The translations under genes were made by a program, and so were the position numbers. Below are positions 35,684 through 45,520 of a stretch of 63,884 nt of DNA, one piece after another. The DNA comes from Chthonomonadaceae bacterium (GTDB lineage Bacteria > Armatimonadota > Chthonomonadetes > Chthonomonadales > Chthonomonadaceae), in the NCBI GenBank assembly GCA_027459665.1, contig DAIDHN010000018.1, forward strand, positions 1 to 63,884, read 5' to 3'. The notes below the pieces were generated by a model that worked only from the letters and a program-made list of their open reading frames with translations, made no database searches and was not told the DNA's origin. Each line of letters begins with the position of its first letter. Position 1 is the first letter of the stretch.

Positions 35684-36655
35684 CTTTTGGCAGGCCGCGC
35701 TGGAGTTGATACTTTCTTTTTGTATAATGTCTCCTCGCAGTACGTCTATGCACATAAAGTCTGCAGCCAGTATGGTTTCCGGGAAGATGGCCTTTGCTTC
35801 CCTGAGCAGTTCCTGCATTTGCAAGGCGGTTTCGTACCGTGCGCTGAAATGGTTAAGAGCAAGCAGCTTCACCTGTGCCTGGGCAGCGGTTTTTGCGACT
35901 GATTCGACGGTAGAATGATAGCCTCTTAACGCATGCTCAGCCTCTGACTGAAGGAAGGTTGCTTCATGAATAAGCAGATCAGCCTGATGCGACATTTCTG
36001 CAATGATAGGCAGTGGAAGAGTATCACCCGACAGCACGACCCTGCGTCCTCTTCGCGGCGGGCCAACAAGCTGTGTGCCATCAATGGTTCTGCCATCTGG
36101 CAGCAGAATGCTTTCACCCGATTTCAGTTTGCCGTACAACGGCCCTGCCGGTATCTGCATTTTTCTTGCCAGTTCAACGTCAAACTGTCCCGGCAGAGGT
36201 TTTTCCTGTATAACAAAGCCATATGCCTCTGTTCTGTGTTTAACAGGAAAAGCAGTTACAGTGAAATGGTCGTCTTCATGCAGGATTCCTGGTTGTATGG
36301 TAACTACCCGAATTGGGTAGCCAGGGTGGCTGTGGCTTACCGAGAGCGAGACTCGTACATACTCCTCCAATCCTGCGGGGCCATACAGAGTAACAGGGGT
36401 TGTGCCCCCATTCTGCAGTGATCTGCTTGCGAGCAAACCTGGCAGCCCAAACAGATGATCACCATGTAAATGGGTAAAAAACACTTTTTCCAGATGACTA
36501 AGTCGCAGAGAAGAGCGCAGTATCTGGTGCTGCGTGGCCTCACCGCAGTCAAACAGCCAGAGAGCAGCCTGTTCTGGCAGCTGCACGGCAGTGCTAGATA
36601 CATTGCGGCTGCGGCTTGGTGTAGCAGACCCAGTGCCCAGAAAAGTAATCTTCAT
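35666..36655 (-). CDS. rnz: Ribonuclease Z
   Basis: 329 residues from the ATG at 36655; a longer frame up to 36766 adds a non-conserved leader. Metallo-beta-lactamase fold enzyme that trims tRNA 3' ends. Visible features are MKITFLGTGSATPSRSRN at the start, the zinc motif THLHGDHLFGLPG, VVLSGDT, HEATF and LNHFSARY. The ribosome site is weak. The C-terminal tail overlaps the end of rpoN on the opposite strand. Confidence 0.95.
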   Translation of the reverse strand: MKITFLGTGSATPSRSRNVSSTAVQLPEQAALWLFDCGEATQHQILRSSLRLSHLEKVFFTHLHGDHLFGLPGLLASRSLQNGGTTPVTLYGPAGLEEYVRVSLSVSHSHPGYPIRVVTIQPGILHEDDHFTVTAFPVKHRTEAYGFVIQEKPLPGQFDVELARKMQIPAGPLYGKLKSGESILLPDGRTIDGTQLVGPPRRGRRVVLSGDTLPLPIIAEMSHQADLLIHEATFLQSEAEHALRGYHSTVESVAKTAAQAQVKLLALNHFSARYETALQMQELLREAKAIFPETILAADFMCIDVLRGDIIQKESINSSAACQKSASQN

Positions 36656-37253
36656 AGTGAATACATCCGGCAGGGGCAGCAGCGCAGCGCAGTATATAGC
36701 CTGTAACAAAAGAAAGGAGGGGTAGTAACAGGCACAGGGAAGAATATATCTGAAAGATTGGTGCATGAATAAAACATTTCTTTATTTTACCCCAGCCTAT
36801 GGCAAACAGATTTTGGAGACAGCAGCGTTGAAAGTTTTGATTATTTTTTTGTTATTGAGCAATTGAACGTTTGTGTGCGATATAATGAATTAGTTGCGCA
36901 ATGCGGCCAGCGAGAGCGGCTGCGAGCGCTTCAATATATTCAGGAGGTGTAGCGTGTTGTATGCAATCATACTGCCTCTGGCGATCATACCGGATGGCAT
37001 TTTACAGCCTTCTGCCGGTAATGCCGGCAATAAGGGAACAGACTCGTGCTGCATCTTTGTAGAGTATTCCGCATCAAATTGACGTGCGATATTAGATAGG
37101 CATTCTTCTTCCTGTCTGTATTCTTCTCCAAAGCAATGCATCAGCATGATACACATAGGCTGACTGTGACTGTATAACGGTCTGTTTCCCCCAGGGATAC
37201 CCTGATGATGTGTTGCTATTCACCCTGTTTGTTTTTGTAGGGAGAAGAATTTT
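36656..37253. other. Long mostly noncoding region between rnz and the sigma-factor gene
   Basis: About 600 bases. The left part (36656-36870) shows AT-rich tracts but no gene. TATAATGAAT at 36882-36891 is a strong -10 element, preceded by TTGAGC with a poor 20-base spacing. It is followed by a short frame with an excellent ribosome site (listed separately). The part at 37083-37253 includes a TATAAC near 37174, possibly part of the promoter of the sigma-factor gene. Confidence 0.4.
36954..37082 (+). CDS. Possible 42-residue small protein
   Basis: CAGGAGGTG, a near-perfect ribosome binding site, lies four bases before a GTG at 36954. The frame encodes about 42 residues: a hydrophobic start (LYAIILPLAIIP), then a Gly/Asn-rich part with a Cys-Cys pair, ending at 37082. 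A TATAAT -10 element lies about 65 bases upstream. No family is recognised. It could be a small membrane peptide or a leader peptide controlling the sigma-factor gene downstream. Confidence 0.4.
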   Translation: MLYAIILPLAIIPDGILQPSAGNAGNKGTDSCCIFVEYSASN

Positions 37254-37751
37254 ATGTCTGTTTGTGCTGGTAAAAGTGAGGAAGAAGATTTGCGTTTTGC
37301 GTTGCTTGGCGCAATAGAAAACCGTCTTGTAAGAATGGCAGCGTACCTGGGCAAATGCTGCGGTGTTGATGCAGATGATCTGCAGCAAGATGCCTGGATT
37401 GCAGTATTGGAAGTGCTGCCGCATGTAGATATGCAAATTGGCATTGCAGAGCAGCATTTGCTCAAACGCGCCCGCTGGCGTATGCTAGACAGTATACGCA
37501 GGCAGCGCAGAAGGGTACACTTCTCGCTGGATGAGCTTTCTCATTTGCCTGTTTGCGGAGAGTTTGAAACCACTATTGATTTTCACTTGCTAATGGAACG
37601 CCTTAAACCGGTGCAGCAAAGAATACTGAGGGCTTTGCTGGAGGGCTATACATGGCGTGAAGCAGGCGTTCTGGAAGGCTGTACCTCTGCCAACATTGCT
37701 TACCACGTGCGCTGTATTCAGAAAACCTATCTTGGTCTGTTTTCTGAATAG
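37254..37751 (+). CDS. Small sigma-70-family (ECF-like) sigma factor
   Basis: 165 residues. The N-terminal half has the region-2 pattern (DADDLQQDAWIAVLEVL, and HLLKRARWRMLDSIRRQRRR with the basic DNA-binding helix). The C-terminal half has region 4 (LKPVQQRILRALLEGYTWREAG, then TSANIAYHVRCIQ). No anti-sigma factor gene is adjacent. GGGAGAAG precedes the ATG. It is followed 33 bases later by the large GNAT-fusion gene. Confidence 0.8.
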   Translation: MSVCAGKSEEEDLRFALLGAIENRLVRMAAYLGKCCGVDADDLQQDAWIAVLEVLPHVDMQIGIAEQHLLKRARWRMLDSIRRQRRRVHFSLDELSHLPVCGEFETTIDFHLLMERLKPVQQRILRALLEGYTWREAGVLEGCTSANIAYHVRCIQKTYLGLFSE

Positions 37752-37784
37752 AATGGATTTTGAATATGCCTGAAGAGGAAAGAC

Positions 37785-40700
37785 ATGACCTATAGACTTG
37801 TTGATCTGAATGCAGAGAACCTGGAACATATGGAGAAGCTTGCAGACCTGTTTTGCAAGATGGATGACGCCTGGCCAGGTGGCTTTGCTGAAGGAGCAAC
37901 CATTACTGCCAGCTTTATGCAGCAGAAGCTTAAGCGTGCAAGCCAGGCGGCTGCGCTGGCGGTAGAGCACGAAGGTGAATTTGTGGCCTACTGCGACATG
38001 TCGCCACCACCTCCAACAGGCAGAAAGTCATACTATATTCCACTGCTTGGAGCCAGAAAAGAGCATCATGGCCGGGGGCTTGGCAAGATGCTTCTGCGTG
38101 AAATGATACAAAGAGCCTCTGAATCTGGCGCAACCCTGCTCACCCTGTATACCTGGGGCGGGAATATGAAAGCAGTGCCCCTGTATAAAAAAATGGGCTT
38201 TTTCTGGAAGCCCGAATCTGATGTGCATATGCTGAATTTTCTTCCGGCTGCGTTTGCACTGCCTTTAGTTCAAAATTTTTTGAGAGGAACCGACTGGTAC
38301 ACTGCTCATCAGCGGGAAATCAAGATAGCCCCGGATACTATGCAGTGGGAGGGGATAGACGTTTATCTGTATAGATTTGAACGTGAGGGGCGAAGCTTGC
38401 TGCTTGCCTACGACGTAGAAAGTCTTGGCCTAACAGGAATTGAAACAGATACCTGGAAGGCAGTTTGCATTACGAAACAGAGAGAAGTGGTTTCTGGAAG
38501 TGAATTTTCAGTAGAGTGGCAGATTGAAGCAAAAACGGATGAGACACTTGATGTCACTGTGATGTCTCACTCGGAGGGCTGGCTTACTCTGGATGTGGCA
38601 GAAAGCTGCAGGGTAAATGGCAGAAAGCGCATAGAGGCAACCGCTTCTCTGAGCAGCAATGCACTGCCTGGGCACGAGGACGACCTGTGCAGAGCATTGT
38701 TTAGCACTGTTTCGATACAGGGTGATACCTTCAACTTTTTGAAAGGATGGAAGATACAGCGACCTTTTGAACTGACCTCTGGCGATGCACAGATTGATGC
38801 TGGAAAGACTGTTAAAGTACTTGTGCCGGTTAGAAACAACATGGAGGAAACTGTAGAGTGCCAACTCACGTTCTTTCCCTCTGAGGCGCTTCAGGCCGCG
38901 CCCCTGCAGCAAAGTGTGACTTTGCAGCCCGGGCTTGGAAATGAAGTACACCTTGAGGTGAAGGCGCTGAGAGAAGGGCTGTGGCCGCTTCATGTTGTGT
39001 GCAAGGGAAATGGAAAAAAGACTGAGCGTACCATGTGGCTGAGGACTGTGAGCGCACACCCTGCTGGATGGCTGGATGAGTACGATGCACAGGCAGTGAT
39101 GGAATGCAACTCACTTCGGCTTGAGGCGCGGGAATATGGAGGCGATCTTGAGGTGAAATTAGCCGGGCAGGATGCTTGGCATCTGTTTCAAAGGATGTGT
39201 GAGGCCGGCCCCCCCTTTGATGATGAGCCTCAGAGATCAGAAAAAGTACGCCTGAGGATCACAGATGAAGAGGAACCCAATCGAATCATCACTATTTCAG
39301 AGAGCCAGGCATCTGGCCTGAAACTGGAGCGAGCGGCAAGCGTGTGCGAAACAGGAGTAGTGCGTGTTGTTTGCCGAAGTCAGGCAATAAGTGCAGAACC
39401 GGCGTATACTGCAGTCAGACTGATTACCATGCCTCCGGGCAGCGGCAAAATTGCTTTGCCGCTTGCAGAGGGGATTCTTTTCTCGGATACACAGGGAGGC
39501 GAATGGCCCGCCGGTCCGCAAGATTTGCTGCCGGAAGGGGAGCTGCCGGCTGAAAACTGGATTGCCATTGAAGAAGATGGGGTAGTGTATGGCCTTGTTT
39601 GGGAAGGCAAACCCGAGTGTGTCTCCAGCTGGTATTTATTTCCATCACTTATCTATTCGGTGCCGGATATTCCTCCTGGAGGGTGTTTTGAACTGCCAAA
39701 ACTCTACTTGGTGATGAAACAGGGCAGCTGGAGAGATGTGCGAGAAGTATGGAGGAAACATGTATTGTGCGAGCCGGAAATGCCCGAAAGGAAACTGATT
39801 GGGCTAAGGGAAGTGACCACCGTGCCCTCTCCACTGCTTTTGCTTGAAGAAAGCACAAAGACAAAAGTAGAGGTAAAGAACCGGCGAGACAAACAGCTGA
39901 ATGGAGAGTTAAGGATTACTGGCAGTACATTTTCCTGCGCTCCCAGCAGGTTTGATTTGAGCGGCATAGACAGACACCAGGCATTTGAGAACTCTGCCGT
40001 CTTTTCCACGGCTTCTGCACTGGCAGCAGAGACTATGCAGGCACTGCTTACCAGCAACGGCCTTACAGAGCACCTGGAGCTGCCTGTAATAAAAGCAGGC
40101 GATGCGAATGCAAAGATAGTAGTGAATCAGCATCATGGGGCAGTTACAGTAGACAATGGGTGGCTTTCTTACTGTGTGCATCCGAGTCATATGGGAAGCA
40201 TAGTAGAGCTGAAGCGAAACGAACAAAACTGGCTCAGATCATCCTGGCCCTCACCCCGCCCATTCAGATTTGCAAATCCATGGCATGGCGGAATACATTC
40301 GGATATAGATAATCTGTCGCTATCTACTCTGTCGGAGGAGCAGTTTGAAAGCAGCATGCTGCAAGTAACTGGTACAACCGGTATGCAGTGGCACGGTGTG
40401 AGAACTCAGTGCGTTTTAAAAAAGAAGCAATGGCAGTGGCTGTCTCTGCAATTAGATGCACTTACACTCCCCGGCAGCAACCTTATTGCGCTGTTGTGCC
40501 GGTTTGTGAATCGGAGCGGCGACACGCGCATACTGCGAGGGGGGCTTACAGTTTGGACTGCACCTGCAGACAAACTGGAGGGAAACAGTTCGGTGTGGCA
40601 GGCAGAAGGACAAATACTAGAGCGAAGCACTACCCGTTTTGGTCAGGGCAGCCCTCAGTCACGCTGGTGTGCTGTTAGGAACCCTGCTGCAAATGCCTCT

Positions 40701-40901
40701 CTGCAGCTTGTGCCTGCCACAGAGCAAAAGAGTGTGCAAATATCAGACTGGGATGCAGAAGGCATGCACATTCGCGAGAAGCGCCGGCTGATACTGCATC
40801 CCGGGCAGCCTGTGGAAACCCTCTGCTGGCTGGCTGCGCTGGAAGGAGAGGCAAACTGGAAAGGGTATGCAGCGCTTGCAAATTTGCATCAGTTACCCTG
40901 A
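37785..40901 (+). CDS. Giant GNAT acetyltransferase fusion protein
   Basis: 1038 residues, of which only about 150 are a GNAT domain: the acetyl-CoA loop is in HHGRGLGKMLLREMIQRA, with LYKKMGFFW at the end. The remaining 880 residues have no signal peptide or membrane segment and look beta-rich, with Ig-like or carbohydrate-binding style segments; I recognise no catalytic motif in them. GAGGAAAGAC precedes the ATG. The gene follows the small sigma factor and converges with the diguanylate cyclase, overlapping by nine bases. The acetylation target is unknown. Confidence 0.8.
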   Translation: MTYRLVDLNAENLEHMEKLADLFCKMDDAWPGGFAEGATITASFMQQKLKRASQAAALAVEHEGEFVAYCDMSPPPPTGRKSYYIPLLGARKEHHGRGLGKMLLREMIQRASESGATLLTLYTWGGNMKAVPLYKKMGFFWKPESDVHMLNFLPAAFALPLVQNFLRGTDWYTAHQREIKIAPDTMQWEGIDVYLYRFEREGRSLLLAYDVESLGLTGIETDTWKAVCITKQREVVSGSEFSVEWQIEAKTDETLDVTVMSHSEGWLTLDVAESCRVNGRKRIEATASLSSNALPGHEDDLCRALFSTVSIQGDTFNFLKGWKIQRPFELTSGDAQIDAGKTVKVLVPVRNNMEETVECQLTFFPSEALQAAPLQQSVTLQPGLGNEVHLEVKALREGLWPLHVVCKGNGKKTERTMWLRTVSAHPAGWLDEYDAQAVMECNSLRLEAREYGGDLEVKLAGQDAWHLFQRMCEAGPPFDDEPQRSEKVRLRITDEEEPNRIITISESQASGLKLERAASVCETGVVRVVCRSQAISAEPAYTAVRLITMPPGSGKIALPLAEGILFSDTQGGEWPAGPQDLLPEGELPAENWIAIEEDGVVYGLVWEGKPECVSSWYLFPSLIYSVPDIPPGGCFELPKLYLVMKQGSWRDVREVWRKHVLCEPEMPERKLIGLREVTTVPSPLLLLEESTKTKVEVKNRRDKQLNGELRITGSTFSCAPSRFDLSGIDRHQAFENSAVFSTASALAAETMQALLTSNGLTEHLELPVIKAGDANAKIVVNQHHGAVTVDNGWLSYCVHPSHMGSIVELKRNEQNWLRSSWPSPRPFRFANPWHGGIHSDIDNLSLSTLSEEQFESSMLQVTGTTGMQWHGVRTQCVLKKKQWQWLSLQLDALTLPGSNLIALLCRFVNRSGDTRILRGGLTVWTAPADKLEGNSSVWQAEGQILERSTTRFGQGSPQSRWCAVRNPAANASLQLVPATEQKSVQISDWDAEGMHIREKRRLILHPGQPVETLCWLAALEGEANWKGYAALANLHQLP

Positions 40902-41990
40902 GAGTGCGGCAGCCTGCTTGCTAAGATGAATTTCTTGATGATGTACATATGCACCGGTTCCCTTTGAAACAGCCTGCTTCAAAGCGTTTTCAGCATACTC
41001 CAGCATTTCCAGTGCAGAGTGTATGTTGTCTTTGATAGTAACCGCGCCATACTGTACAGAGATGGGGGCAGGCTGCCAGGAATATTGGCTCATTCGCTCT
41101 TTTATACGTTCGACCAGCGCTCCTGCTCCCTGCTGATCTGCACCAGGCAGCAGGAGAGCAAATTCCTCTCCATCGTACCTTGCCACAATGTCGTAGGGGC
41201 GCACTATTTCTGTGAGAAGGCCAGCCAGGTCACACAGTATTTTGTCTCCAGCATCTACCCCATGCCTTTTGTTGTAGGCTGTGAACTGTTCTATGTCGAG
41301 CAGCAGCACCGAGAAAATATTCTTGTGCCTTCTATGGTAAGCCACAGACTGTTCAACCTGCTCCATAAAGAAGCGTCTGTTTCTCAGATTGGTGAGGGGG
41401 TCTTGCGTGACCAGCGCTGCCAGTTTCGAGTTTGCCAGAGCAAGCTGCTGTCTTTGCTGTTCGAGTATGACGTTGTTTTCTTTTGCTTTTTGAAGCTGCA
41501 GTTCTATCTGCTGTTCGAGCTGATGCCTTAGAGTGATGTCAATCCAGGCATACATCGCTCCTACAATACTCTGATCATGCGAGCGTAGAGGAAAGCAGTT
41601 GCCTACCACTCTCACTGTTCTGCCATAGCAGCTCAAGTATTCTTCTTCCATATCCATCAGCGCTTCACCGGCACATACTCTTTGTATCTGCTGCTGGATT
41701 TTTTGCATATGCTCATCAATTGAATAGTTACTGCAGGGAGTGATGACTTCCCAGACAGGCCGCGAAAGAGCATCATGCGGTGGATAGCCAAACAGACCTG
41801 TGGCAGCTCTATTCCACTGCAGAATGCTGCCATGCGGTTCGCAGGAAACACAAGCCACAGGGAGGTTTTCAAACAGGGAATCAAACCTTTTGTTGGCAGA
41901 TTCAAGATACTCCATAGAAGTTTCCAGCTGTCTGTGTCTGTTTTGCAGCTCGGCACGCAGTATTTGCAGCTGTTCGTGCAAGTCTTCCAT
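40893..41990 (-). CDS. PAS-GGDEF diguanylate cyclase
   Basis: 365 residues: an N-terminal coiled coil (about 1-35), a PAS domain (35-165), a second coiled coil (170-205) and a GGDEF domain. The active-site motif reads DGEEF (in ARYDGEEFALLLPG), with the first Gly changed to Asp, a tolerated variant in some active enzymes. The inhibitory site RPYD lies five residues before it, as expected for product feedback. It makes c-di-GMP, which the PilZ protein at 30136 could read. AAGGAG precedes the ATG. Confidence 0.88.
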   Translation of the reverse strand: MEDLHEQLQILRAELQNRHRQLETSMEYLESANKRFDSLFENLPVACVSCEPHGSILQWNRAATGLFGYPPHDALSRPVWEVITPCSNYSIDEHMQKIQQQIQRVCAGEALMDMEEEYLSCYGRTVRVVGNCFPLRSHDQSIVGAMYAWIDITLRHQLEQQIELQLQKAKENNVILEQQRQQLALANSKLAALVTQDPLTNLRNRRFFMEQVEQSVAYHRRHKNIFSVLLLDIEQFTAYNKRHGVDAGDKILCDLAGLLTEIVRPYDIVARYDGEEFALLLPGADQQGAGALVERIKERMSQYSWQPAPISVQYGAVTIKDNIHSALEMLEYAENALKQAVSKGTGAYVHHQEIHLSKQAAALSG

Positions 41991-42118
41991 TTAGCCTGTC
42001 ACTCCTTTTATGGTAATCTCCTGCCGGCAAGAGTTGAATATGTGGTATACAACTTGTGCGAAAACTGGATGTGAGTTAATTATTCGGCACAATCACTGTT
42101 TTTTTTAGGGGGATATCA

Positions 42119-42847
42119 ATGCCTGTAACCAGAATTACGCTGCCCGATGCAACTGAGCTAGCTGAAGCAGCTGCACTGCACATTGCTGACTCTGCGGGCA
42201 GGGCAATTAATGAAAGAGGACTGTTTCACATTGCGCTTGCCGGCGGCAGCACACCTGAACAGACATACCGTGAGCTGGGCAGCAGGGTGACTGACTGGAG
42301 CAGGTGGCGCTTTTATTTCAGCGATGAGCGCTTTGTGCCATACGAAAGTTCGGAGAGTAATTATGGCATGGCGGTGCGAAGCTTTATTGAAAAAGCGAAA
42401 ATACCTACAGAGTATGTTTTTGGAGTAAATACCAATTTATCTACAGCTGCAGATGCCGCCGAAGACTATGAAATCGTATTACAGAAACATGTTGGTTTAA
42501 CAGAGGGAGATATTGTACGGCTGGATATGATATTGCTTGGGCTGGGAAGTGATGGGCACACCGCTTCTCTGTTTCCTGGAATGCCATCACTTCAGGAAAA
42601 ACAAAGGTGGGTAGTAGCTTCTGCACATGGAGTTCTGCCTCCTCCTGTTGAGCGTGTTACATTTACTTACCCACTGATCAATGCTGCAAGAGAGGTGATG
42701 TTTCTGGTTTCGGGCAGCGGCAAACATTCTGTTTGGAAGCAGATTGAGGCAGGAGAAGGCGGGCAGAATGATCTGCCCGCCCTGGGTGTGCAGCCTGCAG
42801 CTGGTGAGTTGACATGGATGTTAGATTATGCTGCGGCTGGATGCTAG
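42119..42847 (+). CDS. pgl: 6-phosphogluconolactonase
   Basis: 242 residues, usual length. Hydrolyses 6-phosphogluconolactone in the oxidative pentose phosphate pathway. Features: LAGGSTPEQTYRELG, FSDERFVP, ESNYGMA and GLGSDGHTASLFPG, all typical of the DevB/Pgl family. GGGGGATATCA precedes the ATG. The 3' end overlaps the convergent gene by four bases. No other pentose phosphate gene is nearby. Confidence 0.95.
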   Translation: MPVTRITLPDATELAEAAALHIADSAGRAINERGLFHIALAGGSTPEQTYRELGSRVTDWSRWRFYFSDERFVPYESSESNYGMAVRSFIEKAKIPTEYVFGVNTNLSTAADAAEDYEIVLQKHVGLTEGDIVRLDMILLGLGSDGHTASLFPGMPSLQEKQRWVVASAHGVLPPPVERVTFTYPLINAAREVMFLVSGSGKHSVWKQIEAGEGGQNDLPALGVQPAAGELTWMLDYAAAGC

Positions 42848-44628
42848 TCTGCGTTGATTTGCCCTTTGCTCTTCATGTACTGGTAGAGGGTTTTCACGAG
42901 ACCTTTGCGTCCAAAGCCGCATTTGACCGGGATGAAAACTCCACCCGTTTCATCCATCCATTTCTTGCCTTTTTCAGACATGTCATGGCCAGAAATCTTG
43001 ATGACAACCATGAGGATGTCGGCTTTGCGCACATCTGCCTCGAACTTGGTTGCAGGCGAATCTGCGCTGCCCCACAGCCACTTCGTCTCTGCATTCAAGT
43101 GCTGCTCAAGCCATTCCCTGGTTTCCTGCTGTGGTTTCTGCCCGCCGGCAATGACGATTTTTTTGCCTTGAAGCACCGTTTGCAGGCTGTCTACCCACTG
43201 CTGCAGTTCTTCATCAGAGATGCTGCTCTCTTCCTGCTGGCTTTCGTTGTCTAGTGTTTTCAGTTTATCTGCCGCTTCCAGCCGCTGCTTCTCTTCAAAA
43301 GCGTACTTGAGAAATGTTTTATATTTGCTCTGCCCTGTCAGTAGGAAGCAAAGCGGTACCAGCATGGTTTTTATCTCTTTATGTGACGGTGGAAGGGATG
43401 CCTGCTTGCACTGATCCAGTACTTCTAGCAACAGCTGCCGATCGGCAGGCAGGGTATCTGGGTTTTTGCCGAGGTGTGGGTTAGATTCGAGAAGCTGCTT
43501 CAATTGCGCCATTGCAGATTCCTGATCCTGCCTGCGTTGTTCAGATTCATCCCGTCTCTGTTTATCGGTTTTTACCGTAGTGAAAACATTTTTTAGCTGT
43601 CCGGCTAAAGATCGAAGATCATTATTTGGTACTGCCGGGTTCAATGAGCCAATAAAGCCTGTAGACTTCGTTTCATCCAGAATACATTGGTAGAGTTTTT
43701 GCTGCGAGCTATCGCTCATGTTTTCTTCTTGCAGAATGCGATACAGCAGCTGCTGTGCGGCGCCGATGGTATTGAGCAGTTCCTTGTTTGTGATCTTGTT
43801 TTGAAGATACCAGTCAAATGCATCCTGTGCATCGGCCGTAAGCTGATATGCGCTGGCGAGGTCTGTCCAGTACTGTATGTCATTGATTTCTTCACGCAGG
43901 CAGAATTGAAGCAGTTCACGGTCGCTTTCAATATTGTATGCTTCAAACTCCAGACCACTCATAAGCTCATTCAGCTTTTGCATAATGTCGCCTGTGCTGC
44001 TGTAGCTGTTCAAGTCTATGCTGAAGGCACGTGATTTGCATATGAGCGAGGTGAGGCGGTAGTGGTATGACCTGGGCAGAAACCCTGAGTTTTGTGCTGC
44101 AGACTGCTGCAGTATTCCATACTCAACCTCCATCTTTTGCATTGTCTGTACTTGCTCTTCCCCAATGGTCGGCAGTATGGGCAGTACTATAGGGGTAGTG
44201 TCTTCGATGAGTTCTGCAGACTCTGGTTCCTCAGATTCGATGATAGAGCGCTGAGATATATTTCTGGCAAACTCGGTAAGTTCATCGTAGATACCACTTT
44301 CACTTTCGTCCGTGAGTTCTTCTGAGAGAGGCAGCAAGGGAGGCTCGCATGTGATTACTTCTGCAAAGTGACTGGTGTGTTCAAGAGGCTGCAGGTATAG
44401 CATTCTGATCTGGTTTTGGTGGGCCAGTATGTGCTGAAGCAAATCGAGAGAAAGCTCGAAGTTTCTCTCATGTACAGCAAATTCCAATTGTTCTGTAAGC
44501 AAGGTGAGTGTTGCTTCCAGTTTTTTCTGACGGTCAAAGCGCGCATTGAAGGCATCACGGCACTGTCGAATGTAAGTTAGATAGCTGTTGAGTTCATCAT
44601 CACCCTGGAAACAATTGCTTTCGCTCAT
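42844..44628 (-). CDS. Unrecognised helical protein with DUF2325-like C-terminus
   Basis: 594 residues, strongly acidic and helical in the first 480, with coiled-coil-like stretches (about 395-425, QRRDESEQRRQDQESAMAQ). The last 100 residues form an alpha/beta domain: GKKIVIAGGQKPQQETREWL, ADILMVVIKISGHDM, and GGVFIPVKCGFGRKGLVKTL. The shape and GG...Ser-His pattern resemble DUF2325, a small Rossmann-like domain of unknown function, but I am not sure of this. There is no signal or membrane segment. GGGAG precedes the ATG. Confidence 0.75.
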   Translation of the reverse strand: MSESNCFQGDDELNSYLTYIRQCRDAFNARFDRQKKLEATLTLLTEQLEFAVHERNFELSLDLLQHILAHQNQIRMLYLQPLEHTSHFAEVITCEPPLLPLSEELTDESESGIYDELTEFARNISQRSIIESEEPESAELIEDTTPIVLPILPTIGEEQVQTMQKMEVEYGILQQSAAQNSGFLPRSYHYRLTSLICKSRAFSIDLNSYSSTGDIMQKLNELMSGLEFEAYNIESDRELLQFCLREEINDIQYWTDLASAYQLTADAQDAFDWYLQNKITNKELLNTIGAAQQLLYRILQEENMSDSSQQKLYQCILDETKSTGFIGSLNPAVPNNDLRSLAGQLKNVFTTVKTDKQRRDESEQRRQDQESAMAQLKQLLESNPHLGKNPDTLPADRQLLLEVLDQCKQASLPPSHKEIKTMLVPLCFLLTGQSKYKTFLKYAFEEKQRLEAADKLKTLDNESQQEESSISDEELQQWVDSLQTVLQGKKIVIAGGQKPQQETREWLEQHLNAETKWLWGSADSPATKFEADVRKADILMVVIKISGHDMSEKGKKWMDETGGVFIPVKCGFGRKGLVKTLYQYMKSKGQINAD

Positions 44629-44720
44629 TTGATTTCTCCCGAACTTGAATAGTAGTGAGAAAACACGTGTTTTCTATAAAGATACTGTAGAGTTGCAGGA
44701 GATTTTATCCATGCCTGCTG

Positions 44721-45284
44721 TTAAAAATTTATAAAATTTTGCAACATCTGTCTGCCATGCTCTGTAAGCACCGATTCTGGATGAAATTGAACACCCTCAA
44801 CTGGAAAACTGCGGTGTTTGAGGCCCATTATTTCGTCATCTTTGGTCCAGGCTGTAATTTCCAACTCTTCGGGGAGAGTTTCCTTTTTCACAATAAGCGA
44901 GTGGTAGCGCGTAGCATTGAGCGGGGAAGGAAGGCTGGCGAAAACTCCCTGCTGCCTGTGGTAAATAGGAGAGGTTTTGCCGTGCATAATGCGTGAATGC
45001 CGCACTACCTGTCCGCCGAAAGCCGCACCAATTGCCTGATGACCCAGACAAACGCCCAAGATGGGGATTTGAGAAGCGAACCGCTGGATAATAGGAATAC
45101 AAATGCCTGCTTCTTCTGGCGTGCATGGGCCTGGTGAGAGCAGGATGTGCTGCGGAGCAAGCTTTTCAATCTCATGCAGGGAAACACAGTCATTGCGTTT
45201 CACCATGATTTGCTGTCCCAGTTCACCCAGGTACTGTACCAGATTGTATGTAAAGCTGTCGTAGTTATCTATGACGAGAATCAT
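44721..45284 (-). CDS. pabA: Glutamine amidotransferase subunit (PabA/TrpG type)
   Basis: 187 residues, normal length. Class I amidotransferase that hydrolyses glutamine for p-aminobenzoate or anthranilate synthesis. [17 protein letters not shown] at the start, nucleophile Cys in [15 protein letters not shown], and the HPES catalytic pair in [13 protein letters not shown] are present. No synthase component I or trp gene is adjacent, so folate versus tryptophan use cannot be decided; one protein often serves both. AGGAG precedes the ATG. Confidence 0.93.
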   Translation of the reverse strand: MILVIDNYDSFTYNLVQYLGELGQQIMVKRNDCVSLHEIEKLAPQHILLSPGPCTPEEAGICIPIIQRFASQIPILGVCLGHQAIGAAFGGQVVRHSRIMHGKTSPIYHRQQGVFASLPSPLNATRYHSLIVKKETLPEELEITAWTKDDEIMGLKHRSFPVEGVQFHPESVLTEHGRQMLQNFINF

Positions 45285-45437
45285 TTCAAACTCCTGATGT
45301 AGAGTACGATATTGTGTTAAATTGTATTTAGGATACGCTGAATCCTGCCTGCAGCATTTGTGTACAAGGCTATATACATGTTGTGGAGCGGTGGAATGCG
45401 CTGCCGGAGCGCTATGCAGCCTTTTAGTGTTGAAACG

Positions 45438-45449
45438 GTAATATATTAC
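45438..45449. repeat. 12-bp AT-rich palindrome upstream of the rhodanese gene
   Basis: GTAATATATTAC is a perfect palindrome about 72 bases before the rhodanese start, in the divergent region between pabA and that gene. It could be an operator or simply a promoter-like AT element. Confidence 0.3.
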
Positions 45450-45520
45450 TGCCTGCGAGCGCTAAACAGCTTTCTGGGGCACAAACATACTGATGGCATG
45501 TACTGTAGGGAGAACAGATA

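Noticed and set aside
37015-37031. TGCCGG...CCGGCA dyad
   Set aside because: Arms of only five to six bases inside the small frame; probably chance.
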